Below, piece after piece: positions 43,176-51,861 of a DNA stretch of 64,000 bases. Below the pieces are notes generated by a model that saw only the letters and a program-made list of their open reading frames with translations, made no database searches and was not told where the DNA came from. A program made the position numbers and the translations under genes. The DNA is from Devosia sp. Root413D1 (GTDB lineage: Bacteria > Pseudomonadota > Alphaproteobacteria > Rhizobiales > Devosiaceae): positions 347,855 through 411,854 of the forward strand of contig NZ_LMEA01000001.1 in NCBI RefSeq assembly GCF_001425235.1. The letters are read 5' to 3'. Within the stretch, counting starts at the first letter, position 1; the number at the start of each line of letters is the position of its first letter.

Positions 43176-43826
43176 CTAACTATTTGATTTCCGTCGCAAA
43201 TTGCTGATCTCCAGCAACACGCCGGCCTCGTCGGTGGCGCTCTTGATTACTACCACGTCGAACTCCCACGCCAAACGACTTTCCTCAACCTCCACAGCAT
43301 GATCCTTGCCCTTATGCAGGATCGCGCGGGTTTCCGGCCCAAAGAAGGGGTGGATAAGTTCCAGCAACAGCGGGAGCGCCGCCAGCGCTCGTGAAGTGAT
43401 CACATCGAAGCCGGAGCGGTCGCCGAGTGTTTCACGTGAATCAAAGCTGTCGGTCCGTCCGGCATGCACCGCTGCGGCCAGACCAAGCTCCCGGATCACC
43501 TGCCTGAGGAAGGCGACCTTCTTGCCGATCGGCTCGACCAGCGTGAAGCTTGCCGGGCCGCCCTTGAGGGCGATTGCCAGGGGCAGCGCCGGCAGGCCAC
43601 CACCTGAGCCAACGTCCAGGAAGAGCTGATCTCCGGGTCGAAGCAATGGCAGAACCTGCAGCGAATCGACGACGTGTCGCGTCCACAGGGCATTCTCTGT
43701 TTCACGTGAAACAAGATTCTGCACGGCGTTCCATTTCTTCAGCAGCGCAGCAAACGATTCCAGATCCCGACGCACCGCGGCTTGGGGGCGAGCAAGCGCA
43801 CCGGAATAGGGCGTAAGATCGTCCAT
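43176..43826 (-). CDS. rsmG: 16S rRNA m7G527 methyltransferase RsmG (GidB)
   Basis: SAM-dependent methyltransferase of 216 residues acting on 16S rRNA G527. Marks are NLVSRET near residue 40, WTRHVVDSLQVLPLL, and the SAM-binding FLDVGSGGGLPALPLAIAL split over about 70-90. ATG 43826 overlaps the mnmG stop (ATGA). Two parS-like sites lie within the gene; both fall on codons for SRET. Confidence 0.94.
   Translation of the reverse strand: MDDLTPYSGALARPQAAVRRDLESFAALLKKWNAVQNLVSRETENALWTRHVVDSLQVLPLLRPGDQLFLDVGSGGGLPALPLAIALKGGPASFTLVEPIGKKVAFLRQVIRELGLAAAVHAGRTDSFDSRETLGDRSGFDVITSRALAALPLLLELIHPFFGPETRAILHKGKDHAVEVEESRLAWEFDVVVIKSATDEAGVLLEISNLRRKSNS
43428..43443 (+). other. parS-like site 4 (inside rsmG)
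   Basis: TGTTTCACGTGAATCA, 15 of 16 positions of the parS consensus. On the rsmG strand it encodes DSRET. Confidence 0.85.
43698..43713. other. parS site 5 (inside rsmG), perfect palindrome
   Basis: TGTTTCACGTGAAACA is a full 16-bp palindrome identical to the classic parS form. It encodes part of the conserved LVSRET segment of RsmG. Confidence 0.93.
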
Positions 43827-45688
43827 CAACTCGCCTGGCGCAGACTGCCGCGCCGGACCACTGACAGAATCAGGGTGATCGCCGCAGGGGTGACACCATC
43901 AATCGCCTGCGCCTGGGCAATCGTTGCGGGCCGTTGCTGCCCGAGCTTCTGCCGCATCTCCATCGAGAGCCCCGGCAGCGCCGCGTAGTCCAGCCAATCC
44001 GGGATCTCGCGGCTTTCATCGCGCTTCACTGCAGCGATATCGGCCTCCTGGCGCTGCAGGTAGACGGCGTACTGAGCGTCGACCGTCAGCTGATCGAGGA
44101 TCCCAGGCGCGATCTCGGCGATCTCAGGCCACAGCGGCACCAGGTTGGACGCCTCAACATTGGGATAGGACAGCAACTCGAACGCGCTGCGTTCGTGCCC
44201 ATCGGCGTTCACCGCCAGGCCGACCTTGCGCGCCGCCGTTGGCGTGGTCCGCAGCCGATCGAGCGTCGCCCGTCCCTCAGTCAGGGCCGCCGAACGAGCC
44301 TCGAAATGCTGCTGCCGCGCCCCGCCGACGAGACCGACGGAAGCAGCGATCCGGGTCAACCGCTGGTCGGCATTATCGCTACGCAGATGCAGGCGGAACT
44401 CGGCCCGCGAGGTGAACATCCGATAAGGTTCGCTGACCCCCCGCGTCACCAGGTCGTCGACCATCACCCCCAGATAGCTCTCGGTCCGCGATAGCTGCAA
44501 GGTCCCAGCGCCCTTCGCGGCAAGGCCGGCATTGGCGCCGGCATAAAGGCCCTGCGCTGCCGCCTCTTCATAGCCGGTAGTGCCGTTGATCTGGCCGGCC
44601 AGATAGAGACCCGGCAGTCGCCGCAGTTCCAGCGTCGGGCGGAGTTCGCGAGGATCGACATAGTCATACTCGATCGCGTAGCCCGGGCGGATGATCCGGA
44701 CATTCTCCAGCCCAGGCATGGACTTGAGGAAAGCCTCCTGCACCTCAGCCGGCAGGGAGGTCGACAATCCGTTCGGATAGATCGTGTTGTCATCAAGCCC
44801 TTCGGGCTCGAGGAAGATCTGGTGGCTGTCCCGGTCGGCGAAGCGGACCACCTTGTCCTCGATCGAGGGACAATAGCGCGGGCCGCGGCTCTTGATCCGG
44901 CCGGAATACATCGCCGAACGATGCAGGTTGTCCGAGATGATGCGGTGCGTGTCGGCCGTGGTTCGAGTGATATAGCAACTGATCTGCGGCGTGGTGATCG
45001 CCGTGGTGAGGGCAGAGAAGGGCTCCGGCGGGTCGTCGCCGCGCTGCTCCTCAAGCCCAGAGAAGTCGATGGAGGTGGCATCCAGCCGGGCCGGCGTGCC
45101 GGTCTTCAGCCGCCCGAGCGTCAGCCCCAGCGCCTCGAGCCGCGTCGACAGCCCAAGCACCGGCTTCTCGCCGACGCGACCGGCCGGGACCGTCTCCTCG
45201 CCGCGGTGGATCAGGCCACGGAGGAAGGTTCCGGTGGTCAGCACCACCGCCTTTGCCGCGAAGCGACGCCCATCGAGCAGCACCGCGCCGGCGATCCGAC
45301 CATTGGTGACGATCAGGTCATCGACCTCGCCTTCGATCACGGTGAGGTTGGGCTGCGCGAGGATCGCCGCCTGCATCGCCTGCCGGTAAAGCTTGCGATC
45401 AGCCTGGGCGCGGGGACCACGCACCGCAGCGCCCTTCCGCCGGTTCAGCACCCGGAACTGAATGCCGGCCGCGTCGGCCACCCGGCCCATCAGGCCATCC
45501 ATGGCGTCGATCTCGCGGACCAGATGGCCTTTACCCAGGCCGCCGATGGCCGGGTTGCAGCTCATCTCGCCGATGGTCGCGAACCTGTGGGTAATCAGCG
45601 CCGTCGGCACGCCAAGCCGCGCCGCGGCCGCAGCTGCCTCGCTGCCTGCATGCCCGCCACCAACAACAATGACGCCGAAGTCGCTCAT
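43826..45688 (-). CDS. mnmG: tRNA modification GTPase partner MnmG (GidA)
   Basis: FAD-dependent enzyme of 620 residues that, with MnmE, installs the carboxymethylaminomethyl group on wobble uridine of tRNAs. The FAD-binding motif [14 protein letters not shown] starts the protein, [20 protein letters not shown] and the C-terminal helical domain with [13 protein letters not shown] follow. It follows mnmE by 85 bp containing two parS-like sites, and overlaps rsmG by 4 bp or less. Confidence 0.96.
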   Translation of the reverse strand: MSDFGVIVVGGGHAGSEAAAAAARLGVPTALITHRFATIGEMSCNPAIGGLGKGHLVREIDAMDGLMGRVADAAGIQFRVLNRRKGAAVRGPRAQADRKLYRQAMQAAILAQPNLTVIEGEVDDLIVTNGRIAGAVLLDGRRFAAKAVVLTTGTFLRGLIHRGEETVPAGRVGEKPVLGLSTRLEALGLTLGRLKTGTPARLDATSIDFSGLEEQRGDDPPEPFSALTTAITTPQISCYITRTTADTHRIISDNLHRSAMYSGRIKSRGPRYCPSIEDKVVRFADRDSHQIFLEPEGLDDNTIYPNGLSTSLPAEVQEAFLKSMPGLENVRIIRPGYAIEYDYVDPRELRPTLELRRLPGLYLAGQINGTTGYEEAAAQGLYAGANAGLAAKGAGTLQLSRTESYLGVMVDDLVTRGVSEPYRMFTSRAEFRLHLRSDNADQRLTRIAASVGLVGGARQQHFEARSAALTEGRATLDRLRTTPTAARKVGLAVNADGHERSAFELLSYPNVEASNLVPLWPEIAEIAPGILDQLTVDAQYAVYLQRQEADIAAVKRDESREIPDWLDYAALPGLSMEMRQKLGQQRPATIAQAQAIDGVTPAAITLILSVVRRGSLRQAS

Positions 45689-45723
45689 TTCAGGAAATCC
45701 TTTGGAGCGCGGGTCTAGTCCAA

Positions 45724-45739
45724 TGTTTCACGTGAATCA
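45724..45739 (+). other. parS-like site 6
   Basis: TGTTTCACGTGAATCA, 15 of 16 positions of the parS consensus, in the mnmE-mnmG gap. Confidence 0.88.
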
Positions 45740-45760
45740 ACGTCCGGCCGCCGCCGGCAA

Positions 45761-45776
45761 TGTTCCACGTGAATCA
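45761..45776 (+). other. parS-like site 7 (overlaps mnmE stop)
   Basis: TGTTCCACGTGAATCA, 15 of 16 positions of the parS consensus. Its last three bases are the mnmE stop codon. It lies 22 bp from site 6. Confidence 0.88.
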
Positions 45777-47096
45777 TTTCCCGATGCAGAAGGCACTGAA
45801 CAGCCGATCCAGCACCGATTCGGCATCCATCCGACCGAGTAGCCGCTCCAGGGCGAACGACGCCTGGCGCAAGTCTTCCGCCGCAAGCTCCGAACTCTCG
45901 AGGTGACCTGCCACCTGGTGCAGACTGATCACCGCCGCCAGCAGGGCTTCACGGTCTCGTTCATGGCTGACCAGCAACTCCGATGCCTGCACGGACCCAG
46001 CACCCGAGGCCTCGTAGAGCCGGTCGAGCAGGGAGGCGATGCCAACGCCGGTGTTGACGGACACGGCAAGGTCGGCGCCGGGCACCGAACCAAGATCGCT
46101 CTTGGTGCCGATTATGGCGACCGGCGGCTTGGGGCCTGGCTCCCCGGCGAACTCAGGTTCCTGAACGTCATCAGCGGCCACGTCCGGCGCTCGCAACCAC
46201 AGCACCTGATCGGCGCTGAGCATGGCTTGCCTCGCCCGTTCAACGCCGATCGCCTCGGCCTTCGATGTGGTGTCGCGGATCCCTGCGCTATCAATCAGGA
46301 TGATCAACTGCCCCCTGACGTCCAGCGGCACTTCCTTCAGATCGCGCGTGGTGCCGGCTTCGTCCGAAACGATCGCGACGTCGGAGCGCGACAGCGCGTT
46401 CAGCAGGCTCGATTTGCCGGCGTTGGGCGGTCCGGCCAGCACGACGCGGAAGCCGCTGCGGAGAATCCGGCCCTGACCGCGAGTTGCCAGCACGTCGCCG
46501 ATGGCGTCACGCAAGGCCTCGACCTCGGCGCCAAAACTTTCCGGCAGCGCACCGACGTCGCCTTCGTCGGAAAAGTCGATCTGCGCTTCGATCTCGGCTC
46601 GGAGGTCCAGCAGCTGTTCGCGCCAGCCTTCGACCTGTCGGGTCAGCCCGCCTTCCAGCCGCGCATAGGCAAGGGCCCGCTGGTTCTCGGTTTCGGCTTC
46701 GATCAGATCGCCGAGCCCCTGAGCCTCCACCAGGTCGAGCTTGCCGTTCTCGAAAGCGCGACGAGTAAACTCGCCAGCCTCGGCGAGCCGGATACCCGGT
46801 TGTGAACTGAGCTTGCGGAGCAGGGCCCGCACCACGGCCGGCGAGCCATGCACCTGCAGCTCGGCACAATCCTCGCCGGTAAAACTCTGCGGCCCCGGCA
46901 TCCAGGCGACGAGACCGCGATCCAGCGTTTCCTCGCCGATCCGGATATCCGCCAGCTTCAGCTGCCGGGGTGCCGGCAGGGCGCCGAGCATGTCGCTCAG
47001 CACACCTCCCGCCCGCGGGCCGGACAGCCGAATGACTGCCACTCCAGAGGGAACGGCGCCGGAGGAGAGGGCGACGATAGTATCGTCGTCGCGCAT
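45774..47096 (-). CDS. mnmE: tRNA modification GTPase MnmE (TrmE)
   Basis: GTPase of 440 residues, partner of MnmG. The N-terminal tetrahydrofolate-binding domain opens with DTIVALSSGAVPSGVAVIRL split; the inserted G domain has G1 GPPNAGKSSLL (about 222), DEAGTTRD and the DSAGIRDT block. The protein ends with the catalytic C-terminal CIGK. It follows rho by 12 bp, so rho and mnmE may share a transcript. Confidence 0.95.
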   Translation of the reverse strand: MRDDDTIVALSSGAVPSGVAVIRLSGPRAGGVLSDMLGALPAPRQLKLADIRIGEETLDRGLVAWMPGPQSFTGEDCAELQVHGSPAVVRALLRKLSSQPGIRLAEAGEFTRRAFENGKLDLVEAQGLGDLIEAETENQRALAYARLEGGLTRQVEGWREQLLDLRAEIEAQIDFSDEGDVGALPESFGAEVEALRDAIGDVLATRGQGRILRSGFRVVLAGPPNAGKSSLLNALSRSDVAIVSDEAGTTRDLKEVPLDVRGQLIILIDSAGIRDTTSKAEAIGVERARQAMLSADQVLWLRAPDVAADDVQEPEFAGEPGPKPPVAIIGTKSDLGSVPGADLAVSVNTGVGIASLLDRLYEASGAGSVQASELLVSHERDREALLAAVISLHQVAGHLESSELAAEDLRQASFALERLLGRMDAESVLDRLFSAFCIGK

Positions 47097-47108
47097 CGAC
47101 GCCCTGGC

Positions 47109-48374
47109 TTAGGTGTTCATCGAGTCGAAGAAGTCGGAGTTCGTCTTGGTCTGGCGGATCTTGTCCATCAGGAACTCCATCGCGTCGACCGTGCCCATCG
47201 GGTTGAGGATGCGGCGCAGCACGTACATCTTCCTGAGGATATCCGGCTCGACCAGCAGCTCTTCCTTGCGGGTGCCGGACTTGGTGACATCCATCGCGGG
47301 GAATACGCGCTTGTCCGAGACCTTGCGGTCGAGGACGATTTCCGAGTTACCGGTGCCCTTGAACTCTTCGAAGATCACTTCGTCCATGCGCGAGCCGGTA
47401 TCGATCAGCGCCGTCGAAATGATGGTCAGCGAGCCGCCATCTTCGATGTTGCGGGCAGCACCGAAGAAGCGCTTGGGGCGCTGCAGCGCATTGGCGTCCA
47501 CACCGCCAGTCAGCACCTTGCCCGAGCTCGGCACCACGGTGTTGTACGCGCGGCCGAGACGGGTGATCGAATCGAGCAGGATCACCACGTCGCGCTTGTG
47601 TTCGACGAGGCGCTTGGCCTTCTCGATCACCATTTCAGCGACCTGGACGTGACGCGACGCCGGCTCGTCGAAGGTCGAGGAGATGACCTCGCCGCGCACC
47701 GAGCGCTGCATGTCGGTGACTTCCTCAGGCCGCTCGTCGATGAGCAGCACGATGAGGTAGCACTCGGGGTGATTGATGGCGATCGACTGTGCAATATTCT
47801 GCAACAATACGGTCTTACCAGTCCGCGGCGGCGCTACAATCAGCGCGCGCTGGCCTTTGCCGAGCGGCGCCACCAGATCCATGATCCGGGCGCTCTTGTC
47901 CTTGACCGTCGGGTCCGGCAGCTCGAGGCGGAGCCGTTCATCAGGGTAGAGCGGCGTCAGGTTGTCGAAGTTGATCTTATGACGGACCTTTTCCGGGTCC
48001 TCGAAATTGATGGTGTTGACCTTGAGCAGCGCGAAGTAGCGCTCGCCTTCCTTGGGAGACCGGATCTGGCCTTCGACCGTGTCGCCGGTCCGGAGCGAAA
48101 AGCGGCGGATCTGCGAAGGGGAGACGTAGATATCGTCGGGGCCGGGCAGGTAGTTCGCGTCCGGCGAGCGCAGGAACCCGAAACCGTCGGGCAAGACTTC
48201 CACCACGCCTTCGCCGGTGATGTCGACTTCACGCGCCGCCAGTTCCTTGAGGATGGCGAACATCAGTTCCTGCTTACGCATCGTCGAGGCGTTCTCGACC
48301 TCGTAAGTCTCGGCGAATTCAAGCAATTCAGCAGGCGTCTTGGCCTTGAGCTCGCTGAGCTTCATATTTTCCAT
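47109..48374 (-). CDS. rho: Transcription termination factor Rho
   Basis: Hexameric RNA helicase of 421 residues. The N-terminal [19 protein letters not shown] helix precedes the RNA-binding cold-shock-like domain ([22 protein letters not shown] split). Walker A is [11 protein letters not shown] (about 178) and Walker B with [15 protein letters not shown] follows. ATG 48374 is used; ATG 48365 is also in frame. The 177-bp upstream gap holds its promoter and a parS-like site. Confidence 0.97.
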   Translation of the reverse strand: MENMKLSELKAKTPAELLEFAETYEVENASTMRKQELMFAILKELAAREVDITGEGVVEVLPDGFGFLRSPDANYLPGPDDIYVSPSQIRRFSLRTGDTVEGQIRSPKEGERYFALLKVNTINFEDPEKVRHKINFDNLTPLYPDERLRLELPDPTVKDKSARIMDLVAPLGKGQRALIVAPPRTGKTVLLQNIAQSIAINHPECYLIVLLIDERPEEVTDMQRSVRGEVISSTFDEPASRHVQVAEMVIEKAKRLVEHKRDVVILLDSITRLGRAYNTVVPSSGKVLTGGVDANALQRPKRFFGAARNIEDGGSLTIISTALIDTGSRMDEVIFEEFKGTGNSEIVLDRKVSDKRVFPAMDVTKSGTRKEELLVEPDILRKMYVLRRILNPMGTVDAMEFLMDKIRQTKTNSDFFDSMNT

Positions 48375-48515
48375 TGCGCGGAAGACCCTTGGGCAATCGT
48401 GAGTGGCGGGAATGTACGGAGAGGGGGGTTCGCCCGGAAAGCGCCGGGGAGGCGCCCATCGATCAGGCAGTGCGCTTCAGATAGCTAAAAGCTTCGCCAC
48501 ATTCAAGCGGAATGC

Positions 48516-48531
48516 GGATTCACGTGGAACA
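48516..48531 (-). other. parS-like site 8
   Basis: On the minus strand TGTTCCACGTGAATCC, 14 of 16 positions of the consensus, in the gap between hemJ and rho. Confidence 0.75.
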
Positions 48532-48551
48532 ACGGCTGCTCACGGCGCGCT

Positions 48552-48977
48552 TCAGAACGGCTTCACCACCACCGAGATCACGATGACGATGGCGATGACG
48601 AACGGCACCTCGTTGATCATGCGGAAGAACTTCGCCGGCCTGGTGTTCCGGTCGTTGGCGAAGTCGCGCAGCACCCGGCCATAAAAGCCGTGAATACCGC
48701 TCAACAGGATCACCATCAGGGCCTTGAGCCACATCCAGCCCTGGCTGAAATCGACGATGCCGAAGCCGAAGGCCAGCCACAGCCCGAACACCCAGGTAGC
48801 GATCATCGCCGGGGTGGTAATTCCCCGATAGAGCCGACGCTCCATCACCTTGAACGTCTCCGATTGCACCGACCCCTTCTCGGCATCGGCGTGATAGACG
48901 AACAGCCGGGGCAGGTAGAGCATCCCGGCCATCCAGGCGATGACCGACAGGATATGCAGCGCCTTGACCCATTCCAT
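48552..48977 (-). CDS. hemJ: Protoporphyrinogen oxidase HemJ
   Basis: Membrane protein of 141 residues with four hydrophobic segments. Family marks are WVKALHILSVIAWMAGMLYL with the conserved His8, RLFVYH, and WLKALMVILLSGIHG with the conserved Lys. It oxidises protoporphyrinogen IX in haem synthesis in bacteria lacking HemG/HemY. It starts 3 bp after hemE, with which it shares the pathway. Confidence 0.93.
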   Translation of the reverse strand: MEWVKALHILSVIAWMAGMLYLPRLFVYHADAEKGSVQSETFKVMERRLYRGITTPAMIATWVFGLWLAFGFGIVDFSQGWMWLKALMVILLSGIHGFYGRVLRDFANDRNTRPAKFFRMINEVPFVIAIVIVISVVVKPF

Positions 48978-48980
48978 CCC

Positions 48981-50015
48981 TCAAGCTCCTCGCGCCACTG
49001 CAATCAGCCGCTCGACATGGCCGATCGGCGTTTCCGGCACGATGCCGTGCCCCAGGTTGAAGATATGCGGACGGCCGCGGAATGCCGCAACGATCTGGCG
49101 CACGCGATCATCCATCTGCTCGCCGCCGGCCAATAGCCGCAACGGATCGAGATTGCCTTGCACCCCGAGCCCTGCCGGCAACTCGGCGGCAAAGCCAAGC
49201 GGCGTCGCATAGTCGAGCCCGAGCACGTTCACGCCGGTCGCCTTGGCATAGGCCGGCAGATTGCCCGCGGCACCACGCGGAAAGCCGATCACCGGCGCCC
49301 CCGGAACAAGCTTCCTAAGCCCTTCGACGATCCTCCGGTTCGGTTCGATCACCCAGTTGCGGAACGCCACCTCATCCAGGTTCAGCGCCCAGCTCTCGAA
49401 CAGCTGCACCACATCGGCGCCGGCGCCGAGCTGCGCCGCCAGGTAGTCGATGCTGGTTTCGACCAGAATATCGATCAGCTTCGCAAAAGCCTCAGGCTGC
49501 GTCAGGGCGAACACTCGCGCCGCCGTCTGATCCGACGAGCCACGTCCGCCGATCATGTAAGTCGCAACCGTCCAGGGCGAGCCACAGAAGCCAATCAGGG
49601 TCTTATCGGCACTGAGGCCAGCTCGAACCCGTCGAACGGTCTCGATGATGGGGCTGAGCTTCTCCAAAGCCCCTTTGGGATCGAGCCGCGGGATCGACTC
49701 TGTCGTCAAGGGCTCGAGCAGTGGTCCCTCGCCGGCTTCGAAACGGACATACTGGCCGAGTGCATCGGGGATCACCAGGATGTCGGAAAAGAGGATCGCC
49801 GCATCGAGATCAAAGCGCCGCAATGGCTGCAGCGTCACTTCGGCAGCCAGTTCCGGGTTGTAGCAGAGATCGAGGAAGCTGCCGGCCTTGGCCCTGAGCT
49901 CCCGATACTCCGGCAAGTAGCGTCCAGCCTGGCGCATGATCCAGATCGGCAACCGCTCCTGGCGCTGCCCGAGCACTGTCTCAAGCAGCGGTTTCAGCAC
50001 CGGCGTCGCGGTCAT
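48981..50015 (-). CDS. hemE: Uroporphyrinogen decarboxylase
   Basis: Cytoplasmic haem-synthesis enzyme of 344 residues that converts uroporphyrinogen III to coproporphyrinogen III. The N-terminal signature PIWIMRQAGRYLPEY (about 24-38) and the central GFCGSPWTVATYMIGG are complete. It is the last leftward gene before the putative oriC; hemE flanks the origin in several Hyphomicrobiales and in Caulobacter. Confidence 0.96.
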   Translation of the reverse strand: MTATPVLKPLLETVLGQRQERLPIWIMRQAGRYLPEYRELRAKAGSFLDLCYNPELAAEVTLQPLRRFDLDAAILFSDILVIPDALGQYVRFEAGEGPLLEPLTTESIPRLDPKGALEKLSPIIETVRRVRAGLSADKTLIGFCGSPWTVATYMIGGRGSSDQTAARVFALTQPEAFAKLIDILVETSIDYLAAQLGAGADVVQLFESWALNLDEVAFRNWVIEPNRRIVEGLRKLVPGAPVIGFPRGAAGNLPAYAKATGVNVLGLDYATPLGFAAELPAGLGVQGNLDPLRLLAGGEQMDDRVRQIVAAFRGRPHIFNLGHGIVPETPIGHVERLIAVARGA

Positions 50016-50223
50016 CGCCCAACCAACCCAAAAGACTCTAGATTCTTAATCATCATTATCATGGCGGTGTTTTGCAGGAATTCCGCTTTGCCCACAACGC
50101 GCATGGCGGCGACAGAAGCGCGCGGCGCGGGGGCTAAGCCGAGGCTGTGAATCGTCGTCTGTAGACAAAGCCGGGCGTCCCCGGAGTCGTCCGGCTTACT
50201 AAGTCTTAACCATGTCACAATCG

Positions 50224-50238
50224 CTAACGAACCGTTAA
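50224..50238. promoter_or_regulatory. CtrA-box-like site in oriC
   Basis: CTAA-N7-TTAA, one base from the CtrA consensus TTAA-N7-TTAA, 69 bp from the perfect box. Confidence 0.5.
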
Positions 50239-50292
50239 CGAGCCTGTGGATGATGGCGTGCCAGACGCAAGCGGTTATCCCCGTAGCTCACA

Positions 50293-50307
50293 TTAAGCCT
50301 TCGTTAA
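50293..50307. promoter_or_regulatory. Perfect CtrA box in oriC
   Basis: TTAA-GCCTTCG-TTAA fits the CtrA consensus exactly. It lies 10 bp from a DnaA-box-like nonamer, as in the Caulobacter origin, where CtrA blocks initiation. Confidence 0.7.
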
Positions 50308-50437
50308 CTCTCCCCGGGGGCCGGGCTGTTGAAGGATTTCGTCCCAGCGGGGAGAACTCGGCCGGTCACCGGCCTCGCCGGCTTTTCCACCGCCGGTGGA
50401 CTTGAGCGAACAAGGACAGTGTGGAAAACCCCTGACC

Positions 50438-51031
50438 ATGCTGATCCTCGCTTCGAAGAGCCCAACGCGAAAAGCCCTGCTGGCGGGAGCCGGCTTGCGA
50501 TTCGAGACGAGTCCAGCGCCAATCGACGAACGAGCGCTCGAAGCCGATGTGCTGGGGAAAGGCGGAGCTGCGCCGCAGGTGGCGCGCCGCCTCGCCGAAG
50601 CCAAGGCACTTGCCGTTTCCGGCTCCCGTCCGGGCATCGTCATCGGTGCCGATCAGGTGCTGGCGCTGGACGGCGAGCTGCTGCACAAGCCGGAAAGCCT
50701 CGCCGCGGCGGCAGCGCAGCTCGATCGGCTGGCTGGTCGAACGCACCATCTGCACGCCGGTGTGGCGCTCGCCGCCAATGGCAGTCTGCTGTGGTCGAGC
50801 ACGGAAACCGCCGCGCTGACCATGCGCCGCTTCGATGCGGCGGAGCGCGACCTGGTGCTTGCGCTGGAGGGGGTCGATGTTCTCGGCTCGGTCGGCGCCT
50901 ACCGGCTCGAAGGTCCCTCGATCCGGTTGTTCGAGCGGATCGAGGGCGACTATTTCACCATTCTGGGGCTGCCGCTGTTGCCTCTTCTCCAGGCCTTGCG
51001 TCAGCATGCGCCGGAAACCCTGAGCCAGTGA
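50438..51031 (+). CDS. maf: Maf-family nucleoside triphosphate pyrophosphatase
   Basis: House-cleaning enzyme of 197 residues that hydrolyses non-canonical nucleotides. The N-terminal SKSPTRKALL and the central VIGADQVLALDG and EGDYFTILGLPL are the Maf signatures. ATG 50438 gives the family N terminus (MLILASKSP); longer in-frame starts lie in the origin region. It is the first rightward gene from the origin, and its stop overlaps aroE. In many alphaproteobacteria a ppsR-type gene stands between the origin and maf; none is present here. Confidence 0.92.
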   Translation: MLILASKSPTRKALLAGAGLRFETSPAPIDERALEADVLGKGGAAPQVARRLAEAKALAVSGSRPGIVIGADQVLALDGELLHKPESLAAAAAQLDRLAGRTHHLHAGVALAANGSLLWSSTETAALTMRRFDAAERDLVLALEGVDVLGSVGAYRLEGPSIRLFERIEGDYFTILGLPLLPLLQALRQHAPETLSQ

Positions 51032-51861
51032 TTCACGTGAAAAAAGCCTTCGTCATCGGCCATCCGATCAAGCACTCCCGCTCGCCGCTGATCCACGGTA
51101 CGTGGCTGGCCGAGTATGGCATCGATGGCAGCTACGAGGCGATCGACGTCGCGCCGGAGGATCTGCCGGCCTTTGTCGAGCGGCTGCGCCAAGGCGAGTT
51201 TGTCGGCGGCAACGTCACCATCCCGCACAAGGAAGCGGTGTTCGCGCTCTGCGACAGCGTCGATCCGCTGGCCAGGACCATCGGCGCGGCCAACACTCTG
51301 GTGCGTCAGCCCGATGGCCGGATCCACGGGTTCAATACCGACTATATGGGCTTTCTCGGCAATCTCGATCAGAACGCCGCCGGCTGGGCTCAGGGGCTCG
51401 AGCGCGCCATCGTGTTCGGCGCCGGCGGAGCAGCCCGCGCCATCCTCGTGGCGCTGCGGGAGCAGGGCGTGCCCGAAATCGTGCTGCTCAACCGCACGCC
51501 GGAAAAGGCCGCGGCATTGGCGACGGAAATCTCTGGGCCATTCGTTCCGGGCGCGCTCGCCGACTATGCCCGTTACGCTCCCGGCGCCGGCCTCGTGGTC
51601 AACACCACCTCGATCGGCATGCACGACACCCGCTTCGAGGATCTCGACTTAACGCTGCTGCCACGGACCGCGCTCGTCACCGATATCGTCTACGTGCCGT
51701 TGGTGACCCCGCTGCTCGCCGATGCCAAAGCCCTGGGGCTCCGCACCGTCGATGGCCTCGGCATGCTGCTGCATCAGGCGGTTCCGGGCTTTGCCGCTTG
51801 GTTCGGCGTGCGCCCGGTGGTGACGCCGGCGCTGCGGGCAAGGATCGAGGCGACGCTCTGA
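51028..51861 (+). CDS. aroE: Shikimate dehydrogenase
   Basis: NADPH-dependent enzyme of 277 residues in aromatic amino-acid synthesis. Substrate site HPIKHSRSPLIHG (about 13-25), GGNVTIPHKEAV with the catalytic Lys, and the NADP motif GAGGAARAIL are intact. GTG 51028 overlaps the maf stop (GTGA); GTG 51037 is a possible alternative. A weak parS-like site covers this start region. Confidence 0.95.
   Translation: MIHVKKAFVIGHPIKHSRSPLIHGTWLAEYGIDGSYEAIDVAPEDLPAFVERLRQGEFVGGNVTIPHKEAVFALCDSVDPLARTIGAANTLVRQPDGRIHGFNTDYMGFLGNLDQNAAGWAQGLERAIVFGAGGAARAILVALREQGVPEIVLLNRTPEKAAALATEISGPFVPGALADYARYAPGAGLVVNTTSIGMHDTRFEDLDLTLLPRTALVTDIVYVPLVTPLLADAKALGLRTVDGLGMLLHQAVPGFAAWFGVRPVVTPALRARIEATL
51029..51044 (+). 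other. Weak parS-like site 9 (aroE start)
   Basis: TGATTCACGTGAAAAA, 14 of 16 positions. It spans the maf stop and the first codons of aroE (IHVKK). Confidence 0.5.

Larger units (their letters stand above)
50016..50437. other. oriC: Putative chromosomal replication origin oriC
   Basis: A 422-bp gene-free gap between divergent hemE and maf. It contains an AT-rich stretch (about 50036-50063), DnaA-box-like nonamers (TCATCCACA as complement at 50245-50253, TTATCCCCG at 50275-50283, TTTTCCACC at 50383-50391, TTTTCCACA as complement at 50420-50428, TTGCCCACA at 50088-50096), a perfect CtrA box (50293-50307) and a near-match (50224-50238). GANTC methylation sites lie at 50034, 50041 and 50184. 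Flanking genes point away from it on both sides, and the hemE neighbour is the known position of oriC in relatives. Replication itself cannot be shown from sequence. Confidence 0.8.
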
